Notes: generated by a model from the letters alone, not told the origin. A stretch of DNA of 39,498 nt from an uncultured Clostridia bacterium (GCA_944385895.1 CALWYZ010000018.1:1-39498), one strand, 5' to 3'. Shown: positions 17,118 through 27,680, numbered from the stretch's first letter. A program made the numbers and translations.

Positions 17118-20100
17118 ATGTGTAACAGCAAAATTTCGAAATTTTTATTGAGAACTATTTATATGCTGTTAGCTTTTGTTATGCTTCTGTCATCTTTCAG
17201 TGTGTTTGTCTTTGCTGACTCTTCCGACAATACCACTCAGGGCTCGTCGGCAAACGATACTGCAGTAAATGACACTTCCGATGAAAATGAATTTGACAGC
17301 TCTCCCGAGCCGTCTACAGGAAGTACATCCATTGAGGCAGGCGGTAGTAAGGAAGACCTTACTGAAACTGTTGATGACGAAGAATTAAAGCAGCTTTATA
17401 TTGAGGGATTTGAACGTACCGGCATATATGATGATTATTATAATAAATATGCCGAGTATGACAAAGTGCTGCCGGAGATTATTATTAATCCCAGAGAGTA
17501 TGCGTCTACAACTGCACAGATTACTCAGTATGACGAGTACGAGGGCAAGCAGAATGTTATCAAGATAGATAAAAACGGTGATTTAGTGTACAATGTGCAA
17601 ATCCCCGAAACGGGAATGTATGCTATCGAATTTACATATTTTTCATTGATCGATAAAGTCACTAGAGATCTTGAATTTGCCATATACATTGATGATCAGG
17701 TGCCGTTTTCCAGCACAGAAAGTCTTACCTTGAAGCGCAACTGGGTGGATGAGTCAGAAGAACCCAGCTTTGACAGTGTGGGAAATCAGCTGCTTCCGAC
17801 GCAGGTGCTTTCGCCAAAGTGGCTTACTGTTGATTTTTATGAGCCTAACGGAAATTATAACGATCCGCTGAAATATTATCTGACGGCCGGAACTCATAAA
17901 ATTACAATCAAATCAGTATCCGGAACCTTTGCTTTGTCCCAGATAAGAATTCATAATGACGGAAGCCTGATATCCTATGATGAATACATAGCTGAGAATG
18001 ATGCTGCCGGTGCTACAGATGCCACAACTTATTTTGAACTTGAGGCTGAGGATTATGTTGACAAGACAGACTCCATAATGCAAAGTGCCTACGACAGAAG
18101 TGATCCTAAGGTAACTCCGTACAGTGTAAGCAAGACAACACTCAATACTTTTGGCGGAGCAAACTGGAATACAAGCCTTGGCAGAGTCAATTATGAAATA
18201 AACGTTGAAGAGAGCGGTTATTACGAACTTTCTTTTAGATACAGACAGTCTTTCCAGAGAGGTGTTACAATATACCGCAGGCTGTATGTTGATGACGTTG
18301 TACCTTTTGACGAGGCACAGTCATTGGCGTTTTCCTATGGCTCCGGCTATCAGTATACGGTTGCCGGAAGAGAAAAGGAAGACGGCACTTTTGAGCCGTA
18401 TAAGGTTTATCTCGAGGCTGGAAAGCATATTATTTCGCTTGAGGCTGTTATAGGTGATATGGCGCAGGCCAGCCGTGATGTTGAGCAGGCGGTATATCAG
18501 CTTAACTACATATACCGTAAAATTATAATGATAACCGGTACATCTCCTGATACTTACCGTGACTATGAGCTTTTTGAAAGCGTAGAAAATCTGAGAGCAA
18601 TGTTCCTTCAGATTTCAGATACTCTTAAAGAGATAAAGGCAAATGTTGATATGGTGTCTACCAATACCGGTGGTGAGAGTGAAATTCTCAATACACTTGC
18701 CATTCAGATTGACAGTTTTCTTGAGAAGCCTTATACCATACCTTCCCGTTTGTCTACATTTAAAGACAATATAAGCTCGCTCGGTTCATGGATGATCGAG
18801 ATAAGAGACATTCCTCTTCAGCTTGATAAAATAATCTTTGCCGGACAGGATGTGGATACGCCCAACTATAAATCCAATGTGTTTGAAAAGACAGCACATG
18901 AGGTTAGAGCATTTATTTCATCGTTTGTTGATGATTATACCGCTATCGGCGGTACATCCGACGAAGACGAAAGAGTGATCACTGCGTGGGTCGGAACTGG
19001 CCGTGACCAGGCAATAACACTGAAAACACTGGTTGATAACTATTTTACGCCGGATACCGGAATAAAAGTCAACGTTTCACTCGTGCCGCTGTCGGTTTTG
19101 TCAAAGGCGATTGTTGCAGGCCGCGGACCTGATGTTGCTCTTCATGTTTCGCGTTCCGAACCGATGAACCTCGGCTTCCGAAATGCGCTTGTAAATCTAA
19201 AGCAGTATGATGATTATGATGAAGTAATTCAAAGGTTTACCGAATATGCAACAGTACCATACACGCTTGATACAACTGATGCGGACGGAAACGAGATACA
19301 TCAGGCGTTTGCATTGCCCGAAACCCAGAACTTTACGATGCTCTTTTATAGAAAAGACGTATTTGCGGAGCTTAAGATAAGCGTTCCCAATACCTGGGAT
19401 GAGTTTGACGCTATTCTTCCGGTAATACAGGAAAACAACATGTCGGTTGGTATAGAGTCTGCAATTTCTACGAATCTTTTCTTTACATTTATAATGCAGA
19501 ATGAAGGGGAAATTTATTACGAAGACGGATCAAAGACAAAATTCGAAGAGGAATATGCCGTTGATGCGTTTACAAAGTGGACAAATTATTATACATTGTA
19601 TGATTTCCCGCTCTCTTACAGCTGGTATACACGTTTCAGAAACGGTGAAATGCCGCTTGTATTTGAATCCTATTCAAACATAACATACCTTGCTGAGTCG
19701 GCACCCGAATTGAAGGGATTATGGGGTGTAGCACCTATTCCCGGAACTGTTGATTCAACAGGTAAAATAAACAGAACAGAGAGCTCAGTCGGACTTACAG
19801 CATGCTGTATAGTTAAGAGCAGTTCCAGTGATCCTGAAATCGCACAGCGCAAGCAGGACGATTCATGGGAATTTCTTAAATGGTGGACATCAGCTGATAT
19901 TATGGCAGAGTACGGTAACAGAATTGAAATGGCAATAGGACCTGTTGCAAGATATACAACAGCTAATGTCGAGGCGTTTGATCTTTTGAACTGGACTACA
20001 GAAGAGTCCCAGGCGATCAAGGCACAGCGTCAGTGGGTCAAGGAATATCCTGAGCTTGTCGGCGGTTACTATGTAAGCCGTTCAATAGTTAATGCGTTTA

Positions 20101-20228
20101 GAAACGTTACAAACAATTACACAAACCCCAGAGAAATGCTTTTCTATTACAATGATCAGATTAATGATGAAATCTGGCGTAAACGTATAGAATATAATTT
20201 ATCAGTACCGGAGGAGGCGAATAACTAA
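17118..20228 (+). CDS. Very large extracellular sugar-binding protein with two CBM-like domains
   Basis: 1036 residues. A signal peptide (about 1-33, cleavage near VFA-DSS) has no lipobox Cys. An S/T/D/E-rich linker (about 34-85) follows, then two similar beta-sandwich regions (about 100-280 and 300-470), each closing with a 'YLTAGTHKITIKS' or 'YLEAGKHIISLEA' type strand; the second opens FELEAEDY, as CBM6/35-like domains do. A helical region (about 480-600) leads to a family-1 solute-binding domain (about 625-1030: TAWVGTGRDQAITLKTLVD, GRGPDVALHVS, FALPETQNFTMLFYRKD). Ordinary members have 400-550 residues. It heads the operon and its stop overlaps the next start (TAATG). It is inferred to capture a carbohydrate outside the cell; how it is held at the surface is unclear. 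Confidence 0.85.
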   Translation: MCNSKISKFLLRTIYMLLAFVMLLSSFSVFVFADSSDNTTQGSSANDTAVNDTSDENEFDSSPEPSTGSTSIEAGGSKEDLTETVDDEELKQLYIEGFERTGIYDDYYNKYAEYDKVLPEIIINPREYASTTAQITQYDEYEGKQNVIKIDKNGDLVYNVQIPETGMYAIEFTYFSLIDKVTRDLEFAIYIDDQVPFSSTESLTLKRNWVDESEEPSFDSVGNQLLPTQVLSPKWLTVDFYEPNGNYNDPLKYYLTAGTHKITIKSVSGTFALSQIRIHNDGSLISYDEYIAENDAAGATDATTYFELEAEDYVDKTDSIMQSAYDRSDPKVTPYSVSKTTLNTFGGANWNTSLGRVNYEINVEESGYYELSFRYRQSFQRGVTIYRRLYVDDVVPFDEAQSLAFSYGSGYQYTVAGREKEDGTFEPYKVYLEAGKHIISLEAVIGDMAQASRDVEQAVYQLNYIYRKIIMITGTSPDTYRDYELFESVENLRAMFLQISDTLKEIKANVDMVSTNTGGESEILNTLAIQIDSFLEKPYTIPSRLSTFKDNISSLGSWMIEIRDIPLQLDKIIFAGQDVDTPNYKSNVFEKTAHEVRAFISSFVDDYTAIGGTSDEDERVITAWVGTGRDQAITLKTLVDNYFTPDTGIKVNVSLVPLSVLSKAIVAGRGPDVALHVSRSEPMNLGFRNALVNLKQYDDYDEVIQRFTEYATVPYTLDTTDADGNEIHQAFALPETQNFTMLFYRKDVFAELKISVPNTWDEFDAILPVIQENNMSVGIESAISTNLFFTFIMQNEGEIYYEDGSKTKFEEEYAVDAFTKWTNYYTLYDFPLSYSWYTRFRNGEMPLVFESYSNITYLAESAPELKGLWGVAPIPGTVDSTGKINRTESSVGLTACCIVKSSSSDPEIAQRKQDDSWEFLKWWTSADIMAEYGNRIEMAIGPVARYTTANVEAFDLLNWTTEESQAIKAQRQWVKEYPELVGGYYVSRSIVNAFRNVTNNYTNPREMLFYYNDQINDEIWRKRIEYNLSVPEEANN

Positions 20229-21187
20229 TGGCTACAGTTTCCAGCAAAGAAGTAGAGTTACTTAAAAAGTCAAGACTGTCTTTTAGGGAAAAAGCTCATC
20301 TTACATGGAAGCGAATGAAGGATAATAAAATTAATTATTTGCTTATTCTTCCATTTTTAGTTTTTTTCCTGTTGTTTACGATTTTGCCGGTTTTATCGTC
20401 GATCGTATTGTCCTTTACAAGATATGATATTTTGAATGCTCCCGAATTTGTTGGATGGGACAACTATCTCAGAATGTTTCTTGAGGATGAGGTTTTTCTT
20501 ATAGCTCTTAAGAATACATTTCAGTTTGCGGTTATAACCGGTCCTGTTTCTTACTTTTTGTGCTTTGTTTTTGCGTGGTTTATCAATGATTTGCCGCCAA
20601 TTGCCAGAGCAATATTTACGGTTATTTTCTATGCACCTACGCTTGCCAATATATACTTTATATTCCAGTATATATTCAGTGGAGATATGTACGGTCTTTT
20701 GAATTCTTTCCTGCTTCAGTTCGGGTTGATCAATGAGCCTGTTCAGTGGCTGACAAACACCGATTACATGCTTAACATTGTTATTTTTGTGCAGTTGTGG
20801 TGTAGTTTGGGTACAGGCTTTCTGGCGTTTGTCGCAGGACTTCAGAATCTCGATCCATCACTTATCGAAGCTGGAGCTATTGACGGAATTCGCAACAGAT
20901 TCCAGGAACTTATTTACATAATTCTCCCACAGATGGGCGGTTCGCTTATGTTCGGTGCTGTTATGCAGATATCGCAGGCATTTTCAGTCGGAAGCATTTC
21001 GTCTGCACTTGTAGGTTTCCCGTCTATCGATTATGCCGCACATACTATAGTTCTTCATATTTCCGACTTTGGTAATACGCGGTTTGAACTTGGATATGCA
21101 TCTGCATTGTCAGTTGTACTGTTTGCAATAATGCTTGCTATAAAAGGTATTGTTAACAGACTGCTCAGACGTTTTTCACATGATTAA
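20228..21187 (+). CDS. Sugar ABC transporter permease, MalF/UgpA type
   Basis: A 319-residue integral membrane protein with a cytoplasmic N-terminal segment and six predicted membrane helices starting at INYLLILPFLVFFLLFTILPV. The ATPase-docking EAA loop reads EAGAIDGIRNRFQELIYIILP (about residues 217-237). It pairs with the permease at 21208. The start overlaps the binding-protein stop, with CCGGAGGAGGCGAATAACTA as ribosome site. Confidence 0.92.
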   Translation: MATVSSKEVELLKKSRLSFREKAHLTWKRMKDNKINYLLILPFLVFFLLFTILPVLSSIVLSFTRYDILNAPEFVGWDNYLRMFLEDEVFLIALKNTFQFAVITGPVSYFLCFVFAWFINDLPPIARAIFTVIFYAPTLANIYFIFQYIFSGDMYGLLNSFLLQFGLINEPVQWLTNTDYMLNIVIFVQLWCSLGTGFLAFVAGLQNLDPSLIEAGAIDGIRNRFQELIYIILPQMGGSLMFGAVMQISQAFSVGSISSALVGFPSIDYAAHTIVLHISDFGNTRFELGYASALSVVLFAIMLAIKGIVNRLLRRFSHD

Positions 21188-21207
21188 TGGAAAGGAGATT
21201 ATTGTAA

Positions 21208-22062
21208 ATGTCAAAATTAAGAAGAAATAAAGTTGCAATAGCAGGCGATATTACCACATATATTTTGCTTTTGCTTTATGGTGCATTTATGGCATTGCCG
21301 TTAATCTATTCCGTTATCCAAGCATTTAAGCCGTATAATGAACTGTTCATTTTCCCGCCGCGATTTTTTGCAAGACAGCCAACGCTGGCCAACTTCTCCC
21401 AGCTGTTTGACCTTACTTCATCAACTTGGGTGCCGTTTTCCAGATATGTATTCAACACAATTTTAAATACGGTTGTCGGTACATTTCTGCATATTATTGC
21501 TGCGGCTATGTGTGCATATCCGCTTGCAAAGAATAACTTCCCAGGTAAAAAGTTTATATTCAACATTGTTGTATGGTCTCTTCTTTTCTCGGGAGGCGTT
21601 CTTGAAATACCTGTATATCTTGTAATGTCATATCTTGGTATTATCGATACATACTTTGCATACTGGCTGCCGGAAATTGCAGTTGCTATGGGTACATTCC
21701 TGCTTAAGCAGAATATGGCGGAAATACCTGACGCGATGATAGAGGCGGCGCGTATCGACGGCGCAAGTGAATGGAAAATCCTATGGCGTATTGCAATGCC
21801 TGCGGTAAAGCCGGCTTGGCTGACACTTGCTATCTTTGCTTTCCAGCGTAACTGGAATGCAACATCATCTTCGTATATATATACTGAGACGATCAAAACA
21901 TTGCCTACTGCACTTAGCCAGATTACATCTACAGGTTCTGTTGCCCGTGCCGGTGAGGCATACGCTGCATCTGTATTAATGCTGGTTCCTCCTATTATAT
22001 TTTTTATACTTGCGCAGAGCAGTACTGTTAAGACGATGGCCCATGCGGGTATTAAGGGTTAA
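21208..22062 (+). CDS. Sugar ABC transporter permease, MalG type
   Basis: A 284-residue membrane protein with six predicted helices and the EAA loop EAARIDGASEWKILWRIAMP (about residues 182-201). AAAGGAGATTATTGTAA precedes the ATG, 20 bases after the first permease. It forms the second half of the first permease pair. The C-terminus KTMAHAGIKG is typical of MalG/LplC-like proteins. Confidence 0.92.
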   Translation: MSKLRRNKVAIAGDITTYILLLLYGAFMALPLIYSVIQAFKPYNELFIFPPRFFARQPTLANFSQLFDLTSSTWVPFSRYVFNTILNTVVGTFLHIIAAAMCAYPLAKNNFPGKKFIFNIVVWSLLFSGGVLEIPVYLVMSYLGIIDTYFAYWLPEIAVAMGTFLLKQNMAEIPDAMIEAARIDGASEWKILWRIAMPAVKPAWLTLAIFAFQRNWNATSSSYIYTETIKTLPTALSQITSTGSVARAGEAYAASVLMLVPPIIFFILAQSSTVKTMAHAGIKG

Positions 22063-22076
22063 GGAGGCAGGATAAT

Positions 22077-23615
22077 ATGAAAACAATATTTAAAAAATTA
22101 TCTGTTTTACTCATTGTAGTTGTTTTGGCAATTTCGGTTGCCGCTCCTGCACTCGCATATATACCTTATAATACCTATATCTATAACTTTTACGGTGAGA
22201 CGGTAGGCAGCCCTTCAGGATATGTCCCTGAAAGGATATATCTTGCAGAAGATCTGGGCATAAGTTCAATACATAATCCTAACGATGTGTTTGTAAGCGA
22301 CAAGAATGAAATATATTTTCTTGATCTGGGCGGAGAAAATACACGCGGACGCTTATGTATATTTGATTCAGAATTTAATCTTATAAAAGAATTCAAAAGT
22401 CTAACAGATATAGACGGATCTGTTTACTATATGACCAATCCTTGCGGTGTTACTGTTGACAAGGATGGCTACATATATGTTTGTGACACAAATAACGCCG
22501 CAGTTATTAAGATAAACAGAGAAGGTCAGATCATACTGAAATACGAGCAGCCCGGTGATGATGTATTTGACGAGTCTTATACCTATCAGCCATATAAAAT
22601 AGCTATCGGCATCAACGGCGCAGCATACGTTATTTCTCGCGGATGTCTTGATGGTATTCTTGAATTTGATGTAGAGGGAAACTTTGTACGCTTTTTCGGC
22701 GCGCCAAAAGTACAGCTTTCGATCACCGATTATATATCAATTTATTGGAGGCAGATTTACCGTGCATTCGGCGGAGCTGAAGTTGACTCTTCGTTTGTAA
22801 CGTTTGTTCCTACAGAGTTTGAAAATCTCGAAATAGATGAAAACGGATTTATATTTTCAACAGTTATTGCAAATGAATCATCTACTAATGAAGTATCAAA
22901 GCTTAACTTTACCGGATCCAACGTTTTAAGCCCGACTACAAAGAGTACCAAGAAAGTTTCGGATGCTCTTTCTTCCAACTACGGAGATCTCGAAGTACTG
23001 CCGGACAATAATAATAACTTTGTTGATATTGTTGTGGATGAAGACGGATTCTTCTCAGTTCTTGATACAAAACTTTCAAAAATTTTTGAATATGACGCAG
23101 AGGGGAACTTGATTTTTGTTTATGGAGGCGCCGGCCAGCAGGTTGGGACTTTGGTGCAGGCCACATCAATGGCAAAGCTGGGCAAAAAGACATTGGTAGC
23201 CGACAAAACGGTATGTGGTATAACCGTATATGATCTTTCGGATTACGGCAAAGCACTGCATGATGCAGTTGTCCTTTATAACAAGGGCCTATATAATGAA
23301 GCGGAACCTCTTTGGCGTGAAGTCCTGAGATATAATTCCAATTCGGATATAGCACATGTCGGTATAGGTAAAGTCTATTATATGAACGGTCAATATAAAG
23401 AGGCAATGGACGAATTTAAACTTGCCAATGACCGCGAAAATTATTCTCGTTCATATGAGCTTTACAGAAAAGAACAAATAAGAAATAGTTTCGGTCTGTT
23501 TATGACAGTAATTGTCGTGTTAATAGTTTTAGCGTTGTTGTGGCGTATTTTTGGCAAAAAAATAATACGCAGCATCAAAGAGAGAAAAGAGGGAGGTGCG
23601 CAGATAAATGGATAA
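22077..23615 (+). CDS. NHL-repeat/TPR surface protein with C-terminal anchor
   Basis: 512 residues. A signal peptide (about 1-27, ending APALAY) leads to a beta-propeller-like region (about 60-380) with NHL-type repeats such as NPCGVTVDKDGYIYVCDTNN and VDIVVDEDGFFSVLDT. A TPR-like pair (about 395-460: YNKGLYNEAEPLWREVLRYN and YYMNGQYKEAMDEFKLAND) follows, then one membrane helix (about 475-496, LFMTVIVVLIVLALLWRIF) and a basic cytoplasmic tail. The bulk is therefore outside the cell. It starts 14 bases after the permease with AAGGAGGCAGGATAAT and overlaps the next gene by 8 bases. Role unknown; a scaffold or ligand-handling part of the transporter is inferred. Confidence 0.8.
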   Translation: MKTIFKKLSVLLIVVVLAISVAAPALAYIPYNTYIYNFYGETVGSPSGYVPERIYLAEDLGISSIHNPNDVFVSDKNEIYFLDLGGENTRGRLCIFDSEFNLIKEFKSLTDIDGSVYYMTNPCGVTVDKDGYIYVCDTNNAAVIKINREGQIILKYEQPGDDVFDESYTYQPYKIAIGINGAAYVISRGCLDGILEFDVEGNFVRFFGAPKVQLSITDYISIYWRQIYRAFGGAEVDSSFVTFVPTEFENLEIDENGFIFSTVIANESSTNEVSKLNFTGSNVLSPTTKSTKKVSDALSSNYGDLEVLPDNNNNFVDIVVDEDGFFSVLDTKLSKIFEYDAEGNLIFVYGGAGQQVGTLVQATSMAKLGKKTLVADKTVCGITVYDLSDYGKALHDAVVLYNKGLYNEAEPLWREVLRYNSNSDIAHVGIGKVYYMNGQYKEAMDEFKLANDRENYSRSYELYRKEQIRNSFGLFMTVIVVLIVLALLWRIFGKKIIRSIKERKEGGAQING

Positions 23616-24237
23616 GGCGTTTGCATTTAGAGGCACTGTTAATCCACTCAAAATAATTAACCATCCCATTGATACGGTAGAATCTCTTAAGGAAAAGAAA
23701 AACGGTTCTATCTTTTCCGCCACTATTCTCCTCGCCCTTTTTACCATTTCTGAGATAGTACTTGATGTATTGAAAGGTTTTATACAAAACACTTCTCGAA
23801 TACAAGATTTTAATATAATAATGGTACTTGCACGGTCATTGTTTATGGTTTTGCTGTTTGTTGTTACAAACTGGGGGCTTTGTACTCTTCTTAACGGCGA
23901 GGGTCGGATGATCGATATATACATCTCAATATGTTATTGCCTTTTGCCCCTTATATTTGCAAGGTTCTTTGAAACAATTGCATCCAATGTCCTTACAGCA
24001 GACGAATATGTGTTTGTAGACATGATAGTGTTGTGCCTCAATATATGGTTTGTGTGTTTGGTTCTGTTTTCACTAAAAACCATACATAATTATTCGTTGG
24101 GCGGAATGATATTAAATGCAATTGCTACTTTGATTGGAATGGCTATAGTATTTTTCATAATTTTTCTGTTTGTTATTTTGATGCAGCAGTTGTATATATT
24201 CTTTGCAACAATAATAACTGAAATAATGATGAGATAG
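23608..24237 (+). CDS. YIP1-like multi-spanning membrane protein
   Basis: 209 residues with an N-terminal FRGTVNPLKIINHPIDTVESLKE stretch (the 'P.~hP~~~f~~ik' opening of bacterial Yip1-domain proteins) and five hydrophobic segments (about residues 38-56, 72-92, 105-125, 132-152, 165-200). The pattern YISICYCLLPLIFA fits the Yip1 family. Overlap with the preceding NHL gene (GGGAGGTGCGCAGATAA ribosome site) and an 18-base gap to the next gene place it firmly in the operon. Bacterial Yip1-domain proteins have no well-defined function. Confidence 0.75.
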   Translation: MDKAFAFRGTVNPLKIINHPIDTVESLKEKKNGSIFSATILLALFTISEIVLDVLKGFIQNTSRIQDFNIIMVLARSLFMVLLFVVTNWGLCTLLNGEGRMIDIYISICYCLLPLIFARFFETIASNVLTADEYVFVDMIVLCLNIWFVCLVLFSLKTIHNYSLGGMILNAIATLIGMAIVFFIIFLFVILMQQLYIFFATIITEIMMR

Positions 24238-24255
24238 AAAGGGGAGTGTTGATTA

Positions 24256-26634
24256 ATGAAATTTAAAAAGGCATTATCTTTAATACTGGCAGTTTTGATG
24301 ACACTTTCAATGCTCTCTGCATTTTCCGTCGCAGAAGAAAGTGATGACATTTCTGCCGACTCATCTGCCCAAGACAGTACTGACAGTACAGATGCCAATA
24401 CCGGCGAAAGCACTACTGATACTTCTGTAAGTACTACAACAAGTACAGGCGAGGAGCAGAAAAACGAGTTTGGTGATATTATTGCCAGCAACATGACAGG
24501 CGATGGTACAACCGGAAATGTTGCGGATCTTGCACAGTTTACTCTTGCATCCGAAAATGAAAATCTTGCATTTTATATCAACGATATAAACGGATTTTTC
24601 GCACTCTATAATAAAAAGGATGGCTCTATTTGGTATTCCAATCCGCTTGACTGGGAAAAGGATACTGTTGCACAGGCTGCCAACAAAGAGCAGCTTCAGT
24701 CTCAGCTTGTAGTTACTTATCTTAATTCCAGCTATGATATAATCACGGTTGCATCAATGCAGGCGCATATAGTATCAGAGCATAAAGATAATCAGCAAAT
24801 ACTCACATATGTTTTCAGCGGAGCTACAAGAAATTTTTCCATTCCGGTAAAGTATGAGCTTATGGAGGATTATCTTGATGTTCAAATTATTATAGAAGAT
24901 ATCGAAGAAAACTCTGACGCAAGGATCACCCAGATAACATTGCTTCCATTCCTCGGTTGCGGCGGGCTTGCCGACAGCGGATATGCGCTTATTCCGGACG
25001 GCAGTGGTTCGCTTATGACATTTAATAAGACATGCAAAAACTTGTCACAGTATACAGGTTATATTTATAACCGTGATATTACTGCGTCATCAAATAATGT
25101 TTCTTATGTTGACCTCAATGAGACAATCAGTATGCCTGTATATGGAATAAGCAAAAATGGTGCCGGCTATCTTTCGGTTATTACAGAGGGTGCCGGAACG
25201 GGCGCTATAAAGTGTAATGTAAGTAAAATGTTTAACTCGTATAATAGCGTTTCCTCGCACTTTATTATTCGCGATACTCAGACAAGAGTAAACGCGACAG
25301 GAACAACCGGAGCCGGTGTATACTACGCTGACAATACCTGTGGAAATATATCTATGAGGGTATATCCGTTAAATAAGGAAAACTCAGATTATGTGGGAAT
25401 GGCTCAACGTTACAGAAAGTACCTTATTGATGAGCAAGGACTATCACCGTTGGATTCCACCAGCACATATGCAAATTCCCTTAACATGAATCTTTTCTGT
25501 GCTGTTAAGTCACCTATGCATTTTCTTGGAATTCCGTACACAGGAGTCAAGAAACTGACATCATTCAGTGATGTTAAAGATATAATAGACGAAGTTAAGG
25601 CAAAGGGAATAGATAGTCTTATTATAACTTTGTCAGGCTGGAGCTCGGGAGGACTTGAATCAGCTATTGATACCAAGTTCAGCCCTGAGTCAAAAATAGG
25701 CGGAATGTCGGGTGCAAAGGATTTGATCGCTTATGCTCAAGAGCAGGGTGTGTATCTTATGTTTGACAATGATGTACAGTCGTTTTATTCAGGCTCATCA
25801 CAGGTCAAAAAATTTAAACATACTGCTTATTCACTGTCCGGTACACCTGTTACTGTTTATCCTTTTTCCAAATCTCTTAACAGATCGGTTATAAGCGATA
25901 AATTTTATCATTTGATTCATCCAAATTACATGGTGCAATTTGCAAATGAGTTTGTTGACAACGCCATGAAGCTTAATATACACAATTTTTCATTTAACTC
26001 GGCAGGTACAGATCCATATGCTGCATATAATGATGATTCTCTTTTGACAAGAGATAAATCAGTTGAGCTTATGAAAGAGTTATTTAAAAATGTTGCTGAT
26101 AAAACGGATGGTATCGTGAGCACGAAGGTAGGTAATTCGTTTGTTTTTGGCAGTGTAGACAACTTAGTGGAAACTCCTGTTTATTCAAGTGATCTAATCA
26201 TGGCCCAGACAAGCGTTCCGTTCTATCAGATAGTGCTTCGCGGATATGTGAACATGTCTGCAGAAACCATGAATCTCTCGTCAGAGGTTACAGAGCTTGA
26301 GCTTAAGTGTGCTGAGTCCGGACTCAGTCTGTATTATCAGCTTATGGATTCCGATTCAACTGAGTTCCAGGATACATCCTTCAGTGACTATTATGCATGC
26401 AGCTATAATGACTACTTTGATATCATGACAGATACATATCAGAGAATGAAAAAAGTTTATGACGCTGTAGGCGTAAGCAGCATTGAAGATCATGAAATTT
26501 TCAGCGATACGGTCAGAATAACGACATTCTCAAACGGTGCCAAAGTTTATGTTAATTACGGCCAGGAGGATGTAACAGTAAACGGCGTTGCAGTTGCCGC
26601 CAGATCGTACACTGCAGTGGGAGGTGCTAACTAA
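24256..26634 (+). CDS. Secreted DUF5696-like protein, possible glycan-active enzyme
   Basis: 792 residues. A signal peptide (about 1-26, ending AFSVA) and an S/T/D-rich linker (about 27-65) are followed by a beta-rich region (about 80-350) containing FYINDINGFFALYNKKDGSIWYSNP. A part that looks like a TIM-barrel (about 385-690) follows, with KGIDSLIITLSGWSSGG, AQEQGVYLMFDND and later VEL/MELFKN-type strands. I associate this layout with DUF5696 proteins found beside LplABC-type transporters. Catalytic acids cannot be assigned with confidence. The stop overlaps the next permease start (TAATG). It is probably extracellular and may process or bind the transported glycan; that is inference. Confidence 0.72.
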   Translation: MKFKKALSLILAVLMTLSMLSAFSVAEESDDISADSSAQDSTDSTDANTGESTTDTSVSTTTSTGEEQKNEFGDIIASNMTGDGTTGNVADLAQFTLASENENLAFYINDINGFFALYNKKDGSIWYSNPLDWEKDTVAQAANKEQLQSQLVVTYLNSSYDIITVASMQAHIVSEHKDNQQILTYVFSGATRNFSIPVKYELMEDYLDVQIIIEDIEENSDARITQITLLPFLGCGGLADSGYALIPDGSGSLMTFNKTCKNLSQYTGYIYNRDITASSNNVSYVDLNETISMPVYGISKNGAGYLSVITEGAGTGAIKCNVSKMFNSYNSVSSHFIIRDTQTRVNATGTTGAGVYYADNTCGNISMRVYPLNKENSDYVGMAQRYRKYLIDEQGLSPLDSTSTYANSLNMNLFCAVKSPMHFLGIPYTGVKKLTSFSDVKDIIDEVKAKGIDSLIITLSGWSSGGLESAIDTKFSPESKIGGMSGAKDLIAYAQEQGVYLMFDNDVQSFYSGSSQVKKFKHTAYSLSGTPVTVYPFSKSLNRSVISDKFYHLIHPNYMVQFANEFVDNAMKLNIHNFSFNSAGTDPYAAYNDDSLLTRDKSVELMKELFKNVADKTDGIVSTKVGNSFVFGSVDNLVETPVYSSDLIMAQTSVPFYQIVLRGYVNMSAETMNLSSEVTELELKCAESGLSLYYQLMDSDSTEFQDTSFSDYYACSYNDYFDIMTDTYQRMKKVYDAVGVSSIEDHEIFSDTVRITTFSNGAKVYVNYGQEDVTVNGVAVAARSYTAVGGAN

Positions 26635-27680
26635 TGGCTGATGTTATAAATAACGAAGCTGTAAATCCTGCCGAAGAAAATAAAGAAATAATAGATCAGG
26701 CTGAAGTCAAAAAAGTTAAGGTTAAAAAGATAAAGACTAAAAAAGACAAACCTGGCAAACAACCTAAGGCTAAAAAGAAAGAAAAAAGATTTAGCAAAAT
26801 GCCATATGAGAAAAAGCAAGGCTTTGTGGGATTTATGTTTACACTTCCGTGGCTAATAGGCTTTTTTATGTTTTTCTTTATTCCAGCAATTAAGTCCATA
26901 AATTTTTCGCTATCGGATGTAAAAATATTTGAAAACTATGCAACTGAGTGGAACAACTTTTACAACTATAAATATATTTTTGCAAGCGGCTCCACATATC
27001 TACAGAATTTGTTTTCAACACTTGGGGATCTTGCAATAAATGTTCCTGTAATTCTTATTTTCAGTTTGTTTGTTGCAGTTCTGCTAAACCGTAAATTTAT
27101 CGGACGCAGTGTTGCAAGAGCGGTATTCTTTTTACCGGTTATAGTTACAACCGGTGTTGTTATGACAGCTTTTAACGGCGCATCTGATACATCTGCTGTT
27201 TTTGAGGGTGATGTTTCCAACGGTATAATGTTTTCCACTATGAATGCAACAGATGTGCTAAACAGCCTCGGGCTATCCGAGCAGATAACAAAGTATTTAA
27301 TACTGGTTTCAGACAGAATATTTGATGTCGTGTGGGATTCTGGTATACAAATAATTCTGTTTCTTGCGGCTCTCCAGAGTATCTCTCCTGCCTTGTATGA
27401 GGCATGTGACGTTGAGGGTGCAACAGCATGGGAGAAGTTTTGGCTGATAACCTTCCCCAGCGTATCACCGATCATTCTTGTTAATATCGTTTATACGATT
27501 GTTGATACATTCTCTGATCCGTCAAACCCAGTGTTGGCTCAAATCGACGGAGTTATTAAAAACTCCTTTAACTATGGTGTAGGAGCTGCTATGGTTTGGG
27601 TATACTTTGTGATCATACTTGCAATTATCGGATTGATATTCCTTATTTGCAAAAAACTTATATTTTATTCTGTGGATTAA
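26634..27680 (+). CDS. Second sugar ABC permease, MalF/LplB type, with charged N-tail
   Basis: 348 residues. The first 65 form an unusual Lys-rich cytoplasmic tail (repeated KVKVKKIKTKKD-like runs). Six predicted membrane helices begin at FVGFMFTLPWLIGFFMFFFIP. The EAA loop is EACDVEGATAWEKFWLITFP (about residues 256-275). It forms the second permease pair with the 27695 gene. The start overlaps the preceding stop. Confidence 0.9.
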   Translation: MADVINNEAVNPAEENKEIIDQAEVKKVKVKKIKTKKDKPGKQPKAKKKEKRFSKMPYEKKQGFVGFMFTLPWLIGFFMFFFIPAIKSINFSLSDVKIFENYATEWNNFYNYKYIFASGSTYLQNLFSTLGDLAINVPVILIFSLFVAVLLNRKFIGRSVARAVFFLPVIVTTGVVMTAFNGASDTSAVFEGDVSNGIMFSTMNATDVLNSLGLSEQITKYLILVSDRIFDVVWDSGIQIILFLAALQSISPALYEACDVEGATAWEKFWLITFPSVSPIILVNIVYTIVDTFSDPSNPVLAQIDGVIKNSFNYGVGAAMVWVYFVIILAIIGLIFLICKKLIFYSVD

